Part shown: positions 5,435 to 6,229 of the stretch, one piece after another
Layout of the letters: every line of letters begins with the position of its first letter
Position numbering within the stretch: position 1 is the stretch's first letter
Assembly: GCA_902782475.1 (NCBI GenBank)
Contig: CACZNR010000110.1
Span: 1 to 6,229 of the forward strand
From: an uncultured Eubacteriales bacterium
GTDB taxonomy: Bacteria; Bacillota; Clostridia; Christensenellales; Christensenellaceae
Direction of reading: 5' to 3'
Length of the DNA stretch: 6,229 bases
Program-made: the position numbers and the translations under genes
The notes under the pieces: model-generated
Database searches by the model: none
The model's input: only the letters and a program-made list of their open reading frames with translations
Told to the model about the DNA's origin: nothing

Positions 5435-6229
5435 TCAGTGCTGCTTCAGCTTTTCATACATTTCCGGATCAGCTTCTTTCACGAAGCCTTCCATCTCCTT
5501 GTTAGAGAAAAGCGTATTCCTTCCTTTCTCGTACTCCATATCCATAAGGGCCTTTACCTTTTCCACCAGCGGGTCCCTCTTGTCTATGGCTCTTTCCTTC
5601 TCAAGAGCAAAATGAGTATTTATCCAGTAGGCTATGCCGGCTGCTCCTGAGTGTTCTCCCAGCATTATACCTGCAGGCCTTCCAAGGATCTTCTTCGTGT
5701 CGAAGATGTTATATATCTCTTCATCCTTCATCATGCCGTCTGCATGTATGCCTGCCCTGGTCATATTGAAGGCTGACCCCACAAAAGGTGTCCGTGGATC
5801 AATGGTATAGCCTATCTTATCCTCAAAATAGCGGCCTATCTCGGTGATCTTCGAAAGATCCATGCCACCGTCATCGCCTTTGAGCTGGGCATATTCCATG
5901 GCCATGGCCTCGAGGGGAACATTGCCTGTCCTTTCTCCTATCCCAAGGAGCGAACAGTTTACAGCAGATGCCCCATACAGCCATGCCGTGGAAGCATTCA
6001 CCACACCCTTATGGAAATCATTGTGGCCATGCCATTCCAGAAGCTCTGAGGGAACTCCTGCATAAAATCTCAGGCCGTAAACTATGCCCGGTACGCTTCT
6101 TGGAAGGGCTGCCCCCGGATACGGCACTCCATATCCCAGGGTGTCGCACATCCTTATCTTTATGGGCACTCCTGTCTCCTGCATGATCTTTACGAGCTCA
6201 GTTACGAAAGGCACCACGAATCCATAGTA
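5435..6229 (-). CDS. DRE-TIM acyltransferase, probable Re-type citrate synthase (5' end outside the window)
   Basis: C-terminal 264 residues of an enzyme in the isopropylmalate/homocitrate synthase superfamily, which condenses acetyl-CoA with a 2-oxo acid in a metal-dependent TIM barrel. The frame stays open to the window edge, so the gene starts beyond it; the internal GTG at 6217 is not the start. Visible are CDTLGYG with a following PYPGAALPRSVPG segment, the metal-binding HGHND (about 6017-6031), the GxGERxGN motif as GIGERTGN (5921-5944), and the post-barrel AGIHADG (5735-5755) and GEHSGAAGIA (5630-5659) segments. No LeuA-type regulatory domain follows, so leucine feedback of the usual kind is not expected. 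HGHNDFHK in place of the HCHNDLG typical of LeuA, and the proline-rich insertion, fit from memory the clostridial Re-citrate synthase group that makes citrate from oxaloacetate. Homocitrate or isopropylmalate synthase remain possible. A hairpin terminator follows. Confidence 0.85.
   Translation of the reverse strand, partial: YYGFVVPFVTELVKIMQETGVPIKIRMCDTLGYGVPYPGAALPRSVPGIVYGLRFYAGVPSELLEWHGHNDFHKGVVNASTAWLYGASAVNCSLLGIGERTGNVPLEAMAMEYAQLKGDDGGMDLSKITEIGRYFEDKIGYTIDPRTPFVGSAFNMTRAGIHADGMMKDEEIYNIFDTKKILGRPAGIMLGEHSGAAGIAYWINTHFALEKERAIDKRDPLVEKVKALMDMEYEKGRNTLFSNKEMEGFVKEADPEMYEKLKQH

Noticed and set aside
114..6186. Many plus-strand open frames of 70-165 codons lying across the six minus-strand genes
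   Set aside because: They sit opposite well-recognised proteins, show no family motifs or good ribosome binding sites, and their composition (rich in Ser, Cys, Phe) is that of antisense frames.

Overview
This is an ordinary chromosomal stretch with six protein-coding genes, all on the minus strand, so transcription runs from the right end to the left. Protein types, AAGGAG-type ribosome binding sites, very short gene overlaps and moderate base composition suggest a member of the Bacillota, most likely class Clostridia (possibly Lachnospiraceae-like). That placement is an inference from gene style; no marker gene in the window proves it.

Layout in the direction of transcription: (1) the C-terminal part of a DRE-TIM acyltransferase of the isopropylmalate/homocitrate synthase superfamily runs off the right edge (5435-6229) and looks like a Re-type citrate synthase. 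It ends in a hairpin with a GCAA loop (5396-5421). (2) A three-gene unit follows: an Lrp/AsnC-type regulator (4853-5344), a class I PLP aminotransferase (3687-4856) and the tRNA methyltransferase TrmL (3226-3690), tied together by 4-base GTGA and ATGA overlaps. (3) A 92-base gap holds a good promoter with a perfect 9+9 base inverted repeat over its spacer and -10 element. It drives the glycolytic pair pgk (1949-3133) and tpiA (1189-1935), which closes with a strong intrinsic terminator (1148-1175). (4) A cytosolic alpha/beta hydrolase of the acetyl-esterase type (132-1109) comes last, with a bidirectional-looking terminator at its end. Bases 1-100 are AT-rich and hold no gene I can support.

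Functionally, the right half points to amino-acid metabolism: citrate formation (first step toward 2-oxoglutarate and glutamate), an amino-acid-sensing regulator and a transaminase. The left half is lower glycolysis: triose-phosphate isomerase and phosphoglycerate kinase, without gapA, phosphoglycerate mutase or enolase next to them. The esterase could serve deacylation of plant-type carbohydrates, but this is only a family-level guess.

I found no mobile element, CRISPR array, RNA gene or evident new biological system. The points most worth a second look are the citrate synthase assignment and the operator-like palindrome in the pgk promoter.
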